NCBI GenBank assembly: GCA_017403985.1
Contig: JAFRDE010000011.1
Coordinates: forward strand, 1 to 40,367
Length of the DNA stretch: 40,367 nucleotides
Origin: Ruminococcus sp.
GTDB taxonomy: Bacteria > Bacillota > Clostridia > Oscillospirales > Acutalibacteraceae
Reading direction: 5' to 3'
In this document: piece after piece, positions 7,330 to 17,100 of the stretch
Position numbering within the stretch: position 1 is the stretch's first letter
How the letters are laid out: every line of letters starts with the position of its first letter
Notes under the pieces: model-generated
What the model saw: the letters and a program-made list of their open reading frames with translations, nothing else
What the model was told of the DNA's origin: nothing
Database searches by the model: none
Made by a program: the position numbers and the translations under genes

Positions 7330-8754
7330 ATGGGAGGCTTTTTTGGCATCACATCCACCGAAGACTGTATGATGGATGTGTTTTTCGGCGTTGACTACCA
7401 TTCCCATCTCGGAACGCGCCGCGGCGGACTCGCCGCTTACGATCCGAAGATCGGTCTGCAGCGCAAGATACATAATATAGAGAATGCTCCCTTCCGCACG
7501 AAGTTTGAGCATATTTTTGAAGAGATGACCGGCACCACGGCGATCGGCGTGATCTCGGACACCGATCCCCAGCCGATGCTGATCCGTTCTCATTTAGGCA
7601 CCTACGCCATCTGCAGCGTCGGTATCATCAATAACGCAGACGAGCTGATCGATCAGCACCTCAGCCGCTCTTACGGACATTTTGATGCGATGACCGGCGG
7701 CAGGGTGAATACCACCGAGCTGCTCGCGGCGCTGATCGATACCCAGAGCTCCTTTGCCGAGGGCATCAAGTTCGCCCAGAGCATCATCGATGGCACCCAG
7801 AACATCCTGATCATGCTCGAGGACGGCTCGCTGATCGCCGCCCGCGATAAGGTCGGACGGCTGCCCGTCTGTATCGGCAAGAGCGAGTACGGCTACGCGG
7901 TGTCCTTCGAAAGCTACGCGTATCAGAAACTCGGATATGAGGACGATAGGGAGTTAGGCCCCGGCGAGATTGTTCTGCTCACGCCCACCTATCTCAAACA
8001 GCTTGCGAAGCCCGGAAAGAAAAAGCGCATCTGCTCTTTCCTGTGGAGCTACTACGGCTATCCGACCTCGACCTACGAGGGCGTGAACGTTGAGATGATG
8101 CGTTACCGCAACGGCGCGATCATGGCGCAGAACGACGAAAAGAACTTAGGCGAAATCAATGTCGACTACGTCGGCGGCGTGCCGGATTCGGGTACGCCGC
8201 ACGCGATCGGCTACGCCAATAAGAGCGGCAAGCATTTTGCCCGCGCGTTCATCAAATATACGCCTACCTGGTCGCGCTCCTTTATGCCGACCAACCAGAA
8301 CGACCGCAACAAGATCGCCAAGATGAAGCAGATCCCCGTTTACGATCTGATCAAAGACAGAGACCTGCTTTTCGTCGACGACTCCATCGTGCGCGGCACC
8401 CAGCTGCGCGAGACGGTCGAGTTCCTGTATGAGAACGGCGCTAAGAGCGTGCATATGCGTTCCGCCTGCCCGCCGATCATGTACGGCTGTAAGTACCTCA
8501 ACTTCTCGCGCAACACGTCCGACATGGACCTGATCGCGCGCCGCGTGATCATCGAGTTAGAGGGGGAAGAGGGCTTCAACCATATCAAGGAGTACGTGGA
8601 CGGCTCGACTGCAAGAGGCAAGCGGCTCAGAAAAACCATTTGCGAAAAGCTGAAATTCGACTCGCTCGATTTCCAGTCCCTCGACGGCATCGTTGAGGCG
8701 ATCGGGCTTCCTAAGTGCGAGCTTTGCACTTACTGCTGGGACGGAGAAGAGTGA
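7330..8754 (+). CDS. purF: Amidophosphoribosyltransferase-like protein lacking the glutaminase nucleophile
   Basis: By position and fold this is the PurF step, forming phosphoribosylamine from PRPP. ATG 7330 follows GGAGG by five bases and gives 474 residues; an upstream in-frame TTG overlaps the ribosome site and is rejected. The C-terminal PRPP motif LFVDDSIVRGTQ is intact. Cysteines in RICSFLW, PPIMYGCKY and KCELC resemble the [4Fe-4S] ligand positions of the B. subtilis enzyme. The N terminus reads MGGFFGI where PurF normally has a processed Cys (CGVFGI): Gly2 replaces the nucleophile. The oxyanion NG motif reads Val97-Gly98. Glutamine hydrolysis is therefore doubtful; use of free ammonia or a partner protein is inferred. 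Symbol assigned by context. Confidence 0.82.
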   Translation: MGGFFGITSTEDCMMDVFFGVDYHSHLGTRRGGLAAYDPKIGLQRKIHNIENAPFRTKFEHIFEEMTGTTAIGVISDTDPQPMLIRSHLGTYAICSVGIINNADELIDQHLSRSYGHFDAMTGGRVNTTELLAALIDTQSSFAEGIKFAQSIIDGTQNILIMLEDGSLIAARDKVGRLPVCIGKSEYGYAVSFESYAYQKLGYEDDRELGPGEIVLLTPTYLKQLAKPGKKKRICSFLWSYYGYPTSTYEGVNVEMMRYRNGAIMAQNDEKNLGEINVDYVGGVPDSGTPHAIGYANKSGKHFARAFIKYTPTWSRSFMPTNQNDRNKIAKMKQIPVYDLIKDRDLLFVDDSIVRGTQLRETVEFLYENGAKSVHMRSACPPIMYGCKYLNFSRNTSDMDLIARRVIIELEGEEGFNHIKEYVDGSTARGKRLRKTICEKLKFDSLDFQSLDGIVEAIGLPKCELCTYCWDGEE

Positions 8755-8775
8755 CGCGTATTTCCGGAGCCTCTT

Positions 8776-8883
8776 GTAGGGATGACCATTGGTTATCCGT
8801 AGAATGACGGGCGCGGCTAACAGCGGAAACTGCAGATAGGGATGAAACGCTCCTACCGGCGGACGAGCAATGCTCGTCCCTAC
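8776..8883. repeat. Family C intergenic repeat, longer copy
   Basis: This 108-bp element starts GTAGGGATG and ends CGTCCCTAC, with the same GGACGAGCAATGCTCGTCC hairpin at its right end as the copy at 6587-6634. The left half (GATGACCATTGGTTATCC) is a decayed version of the other hairpin, and the middle is additional sequence. It fills most of the purF-purM gap. Confidence 0.75.
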
Positions 8884-8944
8884 GGAGGATGCCCATTATA
8901 ACTGATATGTATCAATGCTCTTTATGAGCAGAAAGGTTATTTAT

Positions 8945-9994
8945 ATGAACACAAATTCTAAATCCGACGCTTATGCAGCGGCGGGCGTCGATATCACCGC
9001 CGGCTACAAGGCGGTTGAACTGATGAAGCAGCACGTGGCGCGCACCGCGACCGCGGGCGTATGCTCCGATGTAGGCGGTTTCGGCGGCTTGTTCGAGCTC
9101 GACCTGACGGGCATCACCAAACCCGTTTTGGTCAGCGGTACCGACGGCGTCGGCACCAAGTTGAAATTAGCGTTTTTGATGGATAAGCACGACACGGTCG
9201 GTATCGACTGCGTCGCTATGTGCGTCAACGACATCGTCTGCGTGGGCGCGAAGCCCCTGCTGTTCCTCGATTACATCGCCTGCGGCAAGAATGTTCCCGA
9301 GCGTATCGCAGACATCGTCAAAGGCGTCGCTGACGGCTGTGTGCAGTCGGGCGCGGCGCTGATCGGCGGCGAGACCGCAGAGATGCCCGGCTTCTATCCC
9401 GAGGATGAATACGACCTTGCGGGCTACAGCACCGGCGTGGTCGATAAAGATAAGATCATCGATAACAAGACGATGGAAGCGGGCGACGTTGTGATCGCTC
9501 TGCCTTCCTCCGGCGTACACAGCAACGGTTTCTCGCTGGTGCGTAAGGTGTTCGACGTCGAGAACGCCGATATCAAAGCGCCTGTCGAGGCGCTCGGCGG
9601 CAGGAGCGTGGGCGAGACCCTGCTCACCCCAACGAAGATCTACGTCAAGCCTGTTTTGGCGCTGCTTGAAAAGGTGCAGGTCAAGGGTATCTCTCATATC
9701 ACCGGCGGCGGCTTCTATGAGAACATCCCGCGCTCCATTCCCGACGGACTGTGCGCGAAGATCGATAAAGACGCTGTTCGTATCCTGCCGATCTTCAAGC
9801 TGATTCAGGAAAAGGGCGGTATCAGTGAACACGATATGTTCAACACCTTTAACATGGGCGTCGGCATGAGTATTGTCGTACCCGCATCTCAGGCGGATGA
9901 GGCGCTCTCGATCCTCAAAGCCGAGGGCGAGGACGCATATGTTATCGGCGAGATCGTCAAGTCCGGCGACGGGGAGAAGATCGACTTATGCTGA
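8945..9994 (+). CDS. purM: Phosphoribosylformylglycinamidine cyclo-ligase (AIR synthetase)
   Basis: PurM closes the imidazole ring of FGAM with ATP to give AIR. The 349-residue protein has the family's ATP-binding segments: the [12 protein letters not shown] stretch, then [16 protein letters not shown], and [10 protein letters not shown] later. ATG 8945 with GAAAGG upstream is preferred over the in-frame 8915 start, which has no ribosome site. The stop overlaps the purN start (ATGCTGA), so the two are probably translationally coupled. Confidence 0.96.
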   Translation: MNTNSKSDAYAAAGVDITAGYKAVELMKQHVARTATAGVCSDVGGFGGLFELDLTGITKPVLVSGTDGVGTKLKLAFLMDKHDTVGIDCVAMCVNDIVCVGAKPLLFLDYIACGKNVPERIADIVKGVADGCVQSGAALIGGETAEMPGFYPEDEYDLAGYSTGVVDKDKIIDNKTMEAGDVVIALPSSGVHSNGFSLVRKVFDVENADIKAPVEALGGRSVGETLLTPTKIYVKPVLALLEKVQVKGISHITGGGFYENIPRSIPDGLCAKIDKDAVRILPIFKLIQEKGGISEHDMFNTFNMGVGMSIVVPASQADEALSILKAEGEDAYVIGEIVKSGDGEKIDLC

Positions 9995-10596
9995 AGGCAA
10001 GAATAGCCGTGCTGGTTTCCGGCGGCGGCACTAATCTGCAGGCGATCCTCGACGCGCAGAACAGCGGCGTGATCAAAAGCGGTGAGGTCGTATTGGTGAT
10101 CTCTAACCACGCTGACGCCTACGCTTTGACCCGCGCGAAGAACGCCGGCGTCGAAGGAATATATATTTCTAAAAAGGAATTAAAAACGCAGGAAGCTTTT
10201 GAGAACGCGATCATTGCGGCTCTGGAAGAGAGGGAGATCGATCTGATCGTCCTCGCGGGTTTCATGTCGATCCTGTCCGAGCGCTTCACCGCGCGCTATG
10301 ACCACCGCATCATCAACATCCACCCGTCCCTGATCCCGTCCTTCTGCGGACAGGGCTTTTACGGACTAAAAGTGCATGAGGCGGCTCTGGCCAAAGGCGT
10401 AAAGGTGACCGGCGCGACCGTTCACTTCGTCAACGAGATTCCCGACGGCGGCGAGATCATCGCACAAAAGGCGGTCGAGGTGCAGGACGGCGATACGCCT
10501 GAGATCCTGCAAAAGCGCGTGATGGAGCAGGCGGAGTGGATCATCTTCCCGCAGGCGGTGGAGCGAATTGCTTATGAAATAAGCAATTCTAACTGA
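9988..10596 (+). CDS. purN: Phosphoribosylglycinamide formyltransferase (10-formyl-THF dependent)
   Basis: PurN formylates GAR to FGAR. The 202-residue protein opens with the substrate-binding segment [13 protein letters not shown]. It carries the catalytic [11 protein letters not shown] (Asn and His) and the Asp-containing [14 protein letters not shown]. It overlaps purM by seven bases. An odd feature is a perfect 11-bp inverted repeat inside the last codons (10565-10589), just before the stop. Confidence 0.96.
   Translation: MLKARIAVLVSGGGTNLQAILDAQNSGVIKSGEVVLVISNHADAYALTRAKNAGVEGIYISKKELKTQEAFENAIIAALEEREIDLIVLAGFMSILSERFTARYDHRIINIHPSLIPSFCGQGFYGLKVHEAALAKGVKVTGATVHFVNEIPDGGEIIAQKAVEVQDGDTPEILQKRVMEQAEWIIFPQAVERIAYEISNSN
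10565..10589 (+). repeat. Perfect hairpin in the 3' end of purN
   Basis: GAATTGCTTAT (10565-10575) and ATAAGCAATTC (10579-10589) form an 11-bp perfect stem with a 3-base loop, inside the purN reading frame. There is no U-run after it, so it is not a standard terminator. It could protect the upstream mRNA or be a repeat remnant captured by the coding region. Confidence 0.7.
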
Positions 10597-10604
10597 AGGT
10601 TTAA

Positions 10605-10732
10605 GACTGAAAACTGAAAAATGAATAATGATTGGAGGGCGCTGCCCTCACCCGATTCCTATTTTGTTTGAGCACAGCGAGTCACTGATATGATTCGTTT
10701 TTCAATTTTAAGTTTTCAGTATTCATTATTTG
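10605..10732. repeat. Family A type repeat with inverted flanking arrays
   Basis: The left array (ACTGAAAACTGAAAAATGA and following, to about 10632) is matched in inverted orientation by the right array ending AGTATTCATTATTT (10698-10732). A palindromic core, GGAGGGCGCTGCCCTCACCC, lies at 10634-10653, followed by GATT as in other copies. The segment GAGCACAGCGAG near 10670 resembles GAGCGCAGCGAG near 39298. It fills the purN-purO gap. Confidence 0.75.
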
Positions 10733-10749
10733 TTTTGGGGGTATATGAA

Positions 10750-11469
10750 ATGGATATTTACAAGATCAACGATATTGCCGAGCTGCTCGACGGCAACACC
10801 TATCCGGGCAGAGGCATCGTCATCGGCAAAACCGCCGACGGTACAAAGGCGGCGACTGCCTACTTCATCATGGGCCGCAGCGCCAATTCGAGAAACAGAG
10901 TCTTTACAGAGCGCGACGGCGCGGTGTTCACCGAGCCCTTCGACGCTTCCAAGGTCGAGGATCCCTCGCTGATCATCTACGCGGCGATCCGCGAGTATGA
11001 AAATAACTTGATCGTCACCAACGGCGACCAGACCGACACGATCTATGAGGGCTTACAGAACGGCAAGTGCTTCAACCGCGCGCTCCAAAGCCGCGAGTTC
11101 GAGCCCGACGCGCCCAACCTCACGCCCCGCATCAGCGGCATCCTGACCTTTGAGGACGGCGACTTTACCTACAAGATGTCTATTCTCAAATCGATCGATC
11201 CCGAGGGAAGCGACTGTGCGCGTTACCTGTACAGCTATCCGTCCAAGGCGGGCTTGGGTCATTTTATCCACACCTATGTCTGCGACGGCAACCCGATCCC
11301 GACCTTCCAGGGGGAGCCGGAGCGCGTCGCGATCGACGACGATATCGATGCTTTTACCGATAAGCTGTGGAACGCGCTGGACGAGAACAATAAGATTTCG
11401 CTCTACGTCCGCTATATCGACCTCGAGACCGGGGAAGAGGAGAATCGGTTAGTTAATAAGAATCAGTGA
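10750..11469 (+). CDS. purO: IMP cyclohydrolase, PurO type
   Basis: This is likely the last step of IMP synthesis, cyclising FAICAR to IMP. The 239-residue protein matches the stand-alone PurO family (first known from archaea), not the N-terminal half of PurH. It has an N-terminal YPGRGIVIGKT segment, the GRSANSRNRVF stretch, and a C-terminal half with HFIHTYVCDGNPIPTFQGEP. ATG 10750 has five Gs at 10737-10741 as ribosome site. The next gene encodes only the AICAR transformylase domain, so the two together replace bifunctional PurH. Family assignment is by recognition of segments and context. Confidence 0.85.
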   Translation: MDIYKINDIAELLDGNTYPGRGIVIGKTADGTKAATAYFIMGRSANSRNRVFTERDGAVFTEPFDASKVEDPSLIIYAAIREYENNLIVTNGDQTDTIYEGLQNGKCFNRALQSREFEPDAPNLTPRISGILTFEDGDFTYKMSILKSIDPEGSDCARYLYSYPSKAGLGHFIHTYVCDGNPIPTFQGEPERVAIDDDIDAFTDKLWNALDENNKISLYVRYIDLETGEEENRLVNKNQ

Positions 11470-11522
11470 GGAGTTAGGAATTAGGAGTTAGGAATGAAGG
11501 GCGGGACACCCGCACCCGATTC
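11470..11522. repeat. Family A intergenic repeat
   Basis: GGAGTTA/GGAATTA heptamers begin directly after the purO stop codon and run into the palindrome GGGCGGGACACCCGCACCC and GATT. It is close to a duplicate of 511-568 in the same orientation. Confidence 0.85.
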
Positions 11523-11576
11523 TGCAATCCCTCCGCCTCCATTGGAGGCACCTCCCTTTACCAAAGGAAGGCTTTA
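11523..11576. repeat. Family D intergenic repeat
   Basis: Two adjacent hairpins are seen: GCCTCCATTGGAGGC, then CCTCCCTTTACCAAAGGAAGG, followed by CTTTAG. A relative in inverted orientation lies at 39233-39284. It abuts a family A copy, so two repeat families are stacked upstream of the AICAR transformylase gene. Confidence 0.75.
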
Positions 11577-11596
11577 GTACCATAAAGGAGAAAACT

Positions 11597-12781
11597 ATGA
11601 AAGAATTTGAATTGAAATACGGTTGCAATCCCAACCAGAAACCCGCGAAAATCTTTATGCACGACGGTTCCGATCTGCCCATCGAGATCCTCAGCGGCAG
11701 ACCCGGCTACATCAACTTTCTCGACGCGTTCAACTCCTGGCAGCTCGTCAAGGAGCTGAAAGAGGCGTTAGGTTTACCCGCCGTCACCTCGTTCAAGCAC
11801 GTCAGCCCCACCTCGGCGGCGGTCGGCATCCCGCTTTCCGATAAGCTCAAAAAAGCATGCTTCGTCGACGATATCGAGGGTCTGGACGACAGCCCCCTCG
11901 CCTGCGCCTACGCCCGCGCCCGCGGCACCGACCGCATGTGTTCCTTCGGCGACTGGGTCGCGCTGTCCGACGTCTGCGATGTGACCACCGCGAAGATGAT
12001 CCAGCGCGAGGTATCCGACGGCGTTATCGCCCCCGGCTATGAGCCCGAAGCGCTCGAGATTTTGAAGTCCAAGAGAAAAGGCAATTACAATATCGTACAG
12101 ATCGACCCGAACTATGTTCCCGATCCGGTCGAGCATAAGCAGGTCTATGGTATTACCTTTGAGCAGGGACGCAACAACTTCGAGATCAACCGTGAGCTGT
12201 TGACGAATATCGTCACTGATAACAAAGAGCTCCCCGAGTCTGCGATCCGCGACCTGATCGTTTCGCTCATCACCTTAAAATACACCCAGTCCAATTCCGT
12301 ATGCTACGCGGTGGACGGTCAGGCGATCGGCGTCGGCGCCGGCCAGCAGAGCCGTATACATTGTACCCGTCTCGCCGGCTCCAAGGCGGACACATGGTTC
12401 CTCAGACAGAGCGACAAGGTGCTGAACCTGCCGTTCCGTGACGACCTCAAGCGTCCCGAGCGCGACAACGTCATCGACGGCTACATCAACCGCAACGAAG
12501 AGGACGTTACTGCCGACGGTGTCTGGCAGAATTACTTCACCGAGCAGCCCGCTCCCTTCACTGATGAGGAGCAGCGCGCTTACCTCGATACCATCGACGG
12601 CGTAGCGCTCGGCTCCGACGCGTTCTTCCCGTTCAGCGATAATATTGATCGTGCCTTCAAGAGCGGCGTCAAGTATATCGCCGAGCCCGGCGGTTCCATC
12701 CGCGATCAACTCGTCATCGACTGCTGCAACAAGCACGGCATCGCGATGGCGTTCACTGGTATGAGATTGTTCCACCACTAA
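11597..12781 (+). CDS. AICAR transformylase (PurH C-terminal domain as a separate protein)
   Basis: The protein transfers a formyl group from 10-formyl-THF to AICAR, giving FAICAR for PurO. The 394-residue product begins with ELKYGCNPNQKPA, the typical opening of the AICARFT domain. It contains SFKHVSPTSAAVG, whose Lys-His pair is catalytic in the family. The IMP cyclohydrolase domain (methylglyoxal-synthase-like) that normally precedes it in PurH is absent. ATG 11597 has AAAGGAG upstream. Such stand-alone forms are annotated as purH-like; the symbol is left blank because the gene is only half of purH. Confidence 0.92.
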   Translation: MKEFELKYGCNPNQKPAKIFMHDGSDLPIEILSGRPGYINFLDAFNSWQLVKELKEALGLPAVTSFKHVSPTSAAVGIPLSDKLKKACFVDDIEGLDDSPLACAYARARGTDRMCSFGDWVALSDVCDVTTAKMIQREVSDGVIAPGYEPEALEILKSKRKGNYNIVQIDPNYVPDPVEHKQVYGITFEQGRNNFEINRELLTNIVTDNKELPESAIRDLIVSLITLKYTQSNSVCYAVDGQAIGVGAGQQSRIHCTRLAGSKADTWFLRQSDKVLNLPFRDDLKRPERDNVIDGYINRNEEDVTADGVWQNYFTEQPAPFTDEEQRAYLDTIDGVALGSDAFFPFSDNIDRAFKSGVKYIAEPGGSIRDQLVIDCCNKHGIAMAFTGMRLFHH

Positions 12782-12895
12782 TAGTGCCGCAAAGCGTCGC
12801 AGTGATGTTCGGCTATGCCGAGTGAAGTTGCTTCGCAGTGAAGAAGTGTTGTTTGCTCTGCGAGCAAGTTAAGGGCGGGACACCCGCACCCGAAT
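12782..12895. repeat. Hairpin-rich spacer with a family A palindrome
   Basis: The spacer holds small imperfect stems (for example TTGCTCTGCGAGCAA at 12853-12867) and ends in the family A palindrome GGGCGGGACACCCGCACCCG at 12873-12892. The heptamer array seen in other copies is missing or degraded. The purD ribosome site GAGGAG follows at 12901. Confidence 0.65.
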
Positions 12896-12913
12896 GTATA
12901 GAGGAGAATGACC

Positions 12914-14182
12914 ATGAAAGTATTAGTCGTTGGCGGCGGCGGACGCGAGCACGCCATCATCAAAAAGCTGAAAGAAAATCAAGATATTGAAAAGATCTAC
13001 GCCCTGCCGGGCAACGGCGGTATCGCTGCCGACGCCGAGTGCGTGAACATCGGTGCGACGGATATCGATGCTATCGTGAAGTTCGCTTATGAGAACAAGA
13101 TCGACTATGCAGTCGTCGCTCCCGACGATCCGCTGGTGCTGGGCTGTGTCGACGCGCTCGAAGCGCACGGTGTCCCCTGCTTCGGTCCGAGATCGGAAGC
13201 CGCGATCATCGAGGGCAGCAAGGTCTTTTCCAAGAACCTGATGAAACAATACGGCATCCCGACTGCTGCCTATGAAGTGTTCGACGACGCTGATAAGGCT
13301 CTCGCATACATCAAGACCGCTCCGCTCCCCACCGTCATCAAGGCGGACGGCTTGGCGCTCGGCAAGGGCGTCATTATTGCGACCACCCGCACGGAGGCGG
13401 AGGACGCTGTCGTTTCGATCATGAAAGACAAAAAGTTCGGCAAGAGCGGCAACAGCATCGTTGTCGAAGAGTTCCTCGAAGGACCCGAAGTCAGCGTGCT
13501 GAGCTTTACCGACGGCAAGGTCGTCGTCCCGATGATCTCCTCGATGGATCATAAACGCGCGGGTGATAACGACACCGGGCTGAATACCGGCGGTATGGGT
13601 ACCGTCGCGCCGAATCCGTACTATACCGAAGCGGTCGCGAAAGAGTGCATGGAGAAAATCTTTCTCCCCACCATCAATGCGATGAACGCCGAGGGACGCA
13701 CCTTCAAAGGCTGTCTGTACTTCGGCCTGATGATCACGAAGGACGGTCCCAAGGTCATCGAATACAACTGCCGATTCGGCGATCCTGAGACGCAGGTAGT
13801 ATTGCCTCTCTTAAAGTCCGATCTCTTTACGATCATGAAGGCGACCACCGACGGCACCCTTGCCGATACCCCCGTGGAGTTTTATGATAAATCCGCTGCG
13901 TGCGTCATCATGGCGAGCGAGGGTTATCCCGTATCCTACGAAAAGGGCTATGAGATCACGATTCCCGGGGAGATCGCCGACTGCGTATTTGTCGCGGGAG
14001 CCGTCAAAAAGGACGGCAAGCTCCTGACTTCCGGCGGCAGAGTCTTGGGCGTGACCGCAATCGCGGATACGCTGAAAGAGGCGATCGACGATTCCTATAA
14101 TATGGTAGAGAAGATTCATTTTGACAACGCCTTTTACCGTCACGACATCGGTCAGAGAGCATTAATGGCAAAGGTAGAGTAA
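12914..14182 (+). CDS. purD: Phosphoribosylamine-glycine ligase (GAR synthetase)
   Basis: PurD joins phosphoribosylamine and glycine using ATP. The 422-residue ATP-grasp protein starts KVLVVGGGGREHAI, the classical PurD N terminus. It has the ATP-grasp segment TVIKADGLALGKGV, a conserved GLNTGGMGTVAPNPYY stretch and the metal site YNCRFGDPETQ. In-frame ATGs occur at 12908 and 12914; GAGGAG at 12901-12906 is only one base from the first, so 12914 is used. purL follows after four bases. Confidence 0.95.
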   Translation: MKVLVVGGGGREHAIIKKLKENQDIEKIYALPGNGGIAADAECVNIGATDIDAIVKFAYENKIDYAVVAPDDPLVLGCVDALEAHGVPCFGPRSEAAIIEGSKVFSKNLMKQYGIPTAAYEVFDDADKALAYIKTAPLPTVIKADGLALGKGVIIATTRTEAEDAVVSIMKDKKFGKSGNSIVVEEFLEGPEVSVLSFTDGKVVVPMISSMDHKRAGDNDTGLNTGGMGTVAPNPYYTEAVAKECMEKIFLPTINAMNAEGRTFKGCLYFGLMITKDGPKVIEYNCRFGDPETQVVLPLLKSDLFTIMKATTDGTLADTPVEFYDKSAACVIMASEGYPVSYEKGYEITIPGEIADCVFVAGAVKKDGKLLTSGGRVLGVTAIADTLKEAIDDSYNMVEKIHFDNAFYRHDIGQRALMAKVE

Positions 14183-14186
14183 TAAT

Positions 14187-17100
14187 ATGGTATACAGAAT
14201 CTATGTAGAAAAGAAAGACGGTCTGCAAAACGAGGCGAAAGCGCTTTTGTCCGAGATCAACGATCTCTTGTCGATCAAAGCCTTGAAGAATGTGCGCGTC
14301 ATCAACCGCTACGATGCAGAGGATATCAGCGCGGAGCTCTTCGATTACGCTGTCAAGGCGGTATTCTCGGAGCCGCAGCTTGATATCGCGACGCCTGAGA
14401 TCGACACAGAAGGCGCGATCGTCTTCGCGGTCGAATTTCTGCCCGGTCAGTTCGACCAGCGCGCGGATTCCGCCGCCCAGTGTATCCAGATCATCTCGCA
14501 GGGCGACCGCCCGACGATCCGTTCGGCGAAGGTCTACGTCCTGTACGGCGACCTGACCGACGCTGAGGTCGCCGAGATCAAGAAATACGTCATCAACCCC
14601 GTCGAGGCGCGCGAGGCAGCTCTCACAAAGCCCGCGACCTTAGCGGTGCAATATGAGATTCCGACCACCGTCAAGACGCTCGACGGCTTCAACGAGCTCG
14701 ACAGAGAGGGTTTGGAGGCTTTTGTCGCGGAGTACGGTCTCGCGATGGACGCGGACGATATCGCGTTCTGTCAGCAGTATTTCCGATCCGAACACCGCGA
14801 CCCGACCATCACCGAGATCCGCATGATCGACACCTACTGGTCGGATCACTGCCGTCACACCACCTTCCTCACCACCATCGACAGCGTGAAGTTTGAGGAT
14901 GATTTGCTGCAGGCGGCGTACAACGACTATATCAATGTCAGAAAGAATCTGGGCAGAACCAAGCCGATCTGCCTGATGGATCTGGCGACTATCGCCGTCC
15001 GCCAGCTGAAAAAAGACGGAAAGCTCGATAAACTCGACGAGTCTGAGGAGATCAACGCCTGTACCGTGAAGATGGAGGTTGAGGTCGACGGCAAGACTGA
15101 GCCGTGGCTGCTCCTGTTCAAGAACGAGACCCATAACCATCCCACCGAGATCGAGCCTTTCGGCGGCGCGGCGACCTGTATCGGCGGTGCGATCCGCGAC
15201 CCGCTGTCGGGACGCGCCTACGTCTACGGCGCGATGCGCGTGACGGGTGCTTCCGATCCGACCGTTCCCGTGTCCGAGACCATCCCCGGCAAGCTGCCCC
15301 AGCGCAAGATCGTTACCACCGCCGCGCAGGGCTACAGCTCCTACGGCAACCAGATCGGTCTTGCGACCGGAATCGTCGACGAAATCTATCACCCCGGCTA
15401 TGCTGCGAAGCGCATGGAGATCGGCGCGGTCATTGCCGCCGCTCCCGCTGAGAACGTCCGCCGTGAAGTTCCCGCTCCGGGCGACGTCGTCATCCTTTTG
15501 GGCGGCGCGACGGGACGCGACGGTATCGGCGGCGCGACAGGTTCCTCCAAGGCACACAACGCCCATTCGGTCGAGACCTGCGGCGCGGAGGTGCAGAAGG
15601 GCAACGCGCCCGAGGAGCGCAAGCTCCAGCGCCTGTTCCGCAACAGCAAGGCGACCCGTATGATCAAACGCTGCAACGACTTCGGCGCGGGCGGCGTATC
15701 CGTCGCGATCGGCGAGCTCGCCGACGGTCTGGATATCGACCTCAACGCCGTACCCAAGAAGTACGAGGGCCTCGACGGCACCGAGCTCGCGATCTCCGAG
15801 TCGCAGGAGCGCATGGCTGTCGTTGTCGAGAAAGAGAACGTAGAAGCCTTCCTCGCTTTAGCAAAAGAAGAGAACCTCAACGCCTGCCCCGTAGCGGTCG
15901 TCAAGGCGGAACCCCGCCTCACCATGACTTGGAACGGCAATAAGATCGTCGATATCTCGCGTGAATTCCTCAACAGCAACGGCGCTGAGAAGCATATCGA
16001 CATCGCTCCCGTTGCTCCCGAGGCGTTTGATAAAGAAATCAACGGCACTTTTGCCGAAAACATGAAAAAGCTCGCGTCCGATCTCAACGTCTGCTCCAAG
16101 CGCGGATTGTCAGAGCGCTTTGACTCCACCATCGGCGCCGGCACCGTACTGATGCCCTTCGGCGGCAAACACCAGCTCACCCCGATCCAGGCGATGGTAC
16201 AAAAGGTGTCTGTCGAAAAGAAGCACACCGATACCGTTTCCCTGATGGCGTGGGGCTATAACCCGCTGATCACCGAGAAGAGCCCTTATCACGGCGCGTA
16301 TCTGGCGGTCGTGGAATCCGTTTCCAAACTGATCTCGACCGGCGCGTCCTTTGAGGACGTTTACCTGACCTTCCAGGAGTATTTCGAGAAGCCCGGTACC
16401 TGCGGCAAACGCTGGGGCAAGCCTTTGGCAGCGCTGCTCGGCGCGTTCAAGGCGCAGATGAACCTCGGTATCGGCTCCATCGGCGGCAAAGACAGCATGA
16501 GCGGCAGCTTCGAGGATTTCGACGTTCCTCCGACGCTGGTATCCTTTGCCGTTACCACCGACAAGGCGGAGAATATCATCTCTCCCGAGTTCAAGGCGGC
16601 GGGTCACAAGGTTTATCTGCTTGCTCCCGAAATCGATGAAAACGGTCTGCCCGAGACCGACAGCCTGATCGCGCTGTACGGCAAGGTCACCGAGCTGATG
16701 CGCGCGGGCAGGGTCTATGCCGCGTATACGCCGACCATCGGCGGTATCGCCGAAGCGGTGATGAAGTCCGCTTTCGGCAACGGCTTCGGCTTCAGATTCA
16801 ATGAGAGCGTCGGCTTAGATCAGCTCTTCGGTTACTGCTATGGTTCATTTGTCGTAGAAACCGACGATGACCTTGACGGCACGCTGATCGGTACCGTTAC
16901 CGACGACGGCAAATTCACCTACGGTGATGAAACTGTCGACGCTAACGCTATATTAAATGTATATGAAGATAAATTAGAGGGCGTTTACTCCTGCAACATC
17001 CCCGACACGCACGCGCCCGTCGAAACATTCTCTTATAAGCCGCAGGAAAAAATTGTCTGCGCTCCGGCGATAAAAGTGGCTAAGCCCAAAGTGCTGATCC

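Noticed and set aside
10605-10732. Purine riboswitch or PurR box upstream of purO
   Set aside because: The structure is accounted for by repeat arrays and a palindrome; no purine aptamer core or PurBox motif could be found here or before purE.
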